Below, piece after piece: positions 63,681 through 64,000 of a stretch of DNA of 64,000 bases (its first letter is position 1; each line of letters starts with the position of its first letter). The position numbers and the translations under genes were made by a program. The notes beneath the pieces are model-generated. The model did not search any database and was not told where the DNA came from. It was given only the letters and a program-made list of their open reading frames with translations. Source of the DNA: Eubacterium sp. (GTDB taxonomy: Bacteria; Bacillota; Clostridia; Lachnospirales; Lachnospiraceae); the NCBI GenBank assembly GCA_017477505.1, contig JAFUVQ010000013.1:124001-188000 (forward strand), given 5' to 3'.

Positions 63681-64000
63681 TTATCTCTTCTTAAGATAAA
63701 CAACCACTCTTCTGTAAGGCTCTTCACCTTCACTTCTGGTTGCCACGAACTTATCTCCCTGAAGAGTTGAATGTATAATTCTTCTCTCATAAGGATTCAT
63801 AGGCTCAAGTACGAACTGTCTTCTTGACTTCTTAACCTTGTAAGCTATGTTCTTTGCAAGATTTTCAAGGGTTTCCTTTCTTCTTGCTCTGTAGTTCTCA
63901 GTATCCATCTTAACCTTAATGTACTTATCCTTCTTCTTATTTACGAAGAGGCTTGTAAGATACTGAAGTGAATCAAGTGTCTGGCCTCTCTTACCTATAA
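63681..64000 (-). CDS. khpB: KhpB/Jag RNA-binding protein (C-terminal part, runs off right edge)
   Basis: The minus frame is open to the window end. It shows the KH-domain IGKRGQTLDSLQYLTSLFVN followed by the R3H domain (ARRKETLENLAKNIAYKVKK; LEPMNPYERRIIHSTLQGDK) and stops at TAA. KhpB/Jag is an RNA-binding cell-division and elongation regulator, normally just downstream of yidC near the origin, so rpmH-rnpA-yidC should lie to the right. Confidence 0.93.
   Translation of the reverse strand, partial: IGKRGQTLDSLQYLTSLFVNKKKDKYIKVKMDTENYRARRKETLENLAKNIAYKVKKSRRQFVLEPMNPYERRIIHSTLQGDKFVATRSEGEEPYRRVVVYLKKR

Overview
The window looks like a chromosomal segment of a butyrate-producing Lachnospiraceae (Clostridia). 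The support is: a ptb-buk butyrate pair; a circularly permuted GH3 beta-glucosidase of the Butyrivibrio/Ruminococcus type; DUF4446 and DUF3881-like genes beside parAB and serS; Firmicutes-type ribosome binding sites; and moderate GC. No species can be named from sequence alone. The right half is origin-proximal: rsmG, mnmG, mnmE, parA, parB, a parS array and the jag/khpB tail are all present, but not in the canonical single-strand order.

Layout. 0-4.5 kb: a leftward sulfur amino acid uptake operon (fused double substrate-binding lipoprotein, metN, metI, and a HisM-type permease running off the left edge). It is preceded by a promoter, a 43-codon Cys/Met-rich leader peptide and a chain of mutually exclusive hairpins including a T7-tailed terminator; a TetR gene lies upstream. 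4.7-14 kb: Gfo/Idh/MocA oxidoreductase, a FIST-GGDEF gene broken by one in-frame TGA, aroD, buk, ptb, small membrane proteins and a secreted phosphodiester glycosidase. 14-19.4 kb: rightward mannoside locus (GH2 beta-mannosidase, AGE-family isomerase/epimerase, anchored transglutaminase-like protein). 19.4-22 kb: tyrA (with a DAHP-synthase-like regulatory domain) and aroA. 22-26 kb: AlkZ-like and LUD proteins, an Rpn-family nuclease and a poorly conserved accessory stretch.

26-33 kb: an Lsa-like ABC-F gene behind a 7-codon leader peptide and terminator, permuted GH3 beta-glucosidase, DMT transporter and SGNH hydrolase. 33-43 kb: a giant 73-residue-repeat surface protein gene broken by one in-frame TAG, a GT2 and a polytopic membrane protein, MIF-like protein, nucleotidyltransferase and LCP protein, which together look like cell-envelope functions. 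43-50 kb: rsmG, a DEDDh exonuclease, mnmG, mnmE, a lipoprotein, tRNA-Lys and trmB. 50-56 kb: a HAD/histidine-acid-phosphatase fusion, a D,D-carboxypeptidase and a DegS-like ATPase. 56-64 kb: argS, a 0.7-kb array of parS sites on ~104-bp repeats, parA, parB, DUF4446, serS, DUF3881, tRNA-Arg and the 3' end of khpB.

The most interesting points are the Cys/Met leader-peptide attenuator ahead of the fused two-domain binding protein, the periodic parS array with decayed copies and a parS-like core inside the argS terminator, the short leader peptide ahead of the ABC-F gene, and the two otherwise intact genes each broken by a single nonsense codon.
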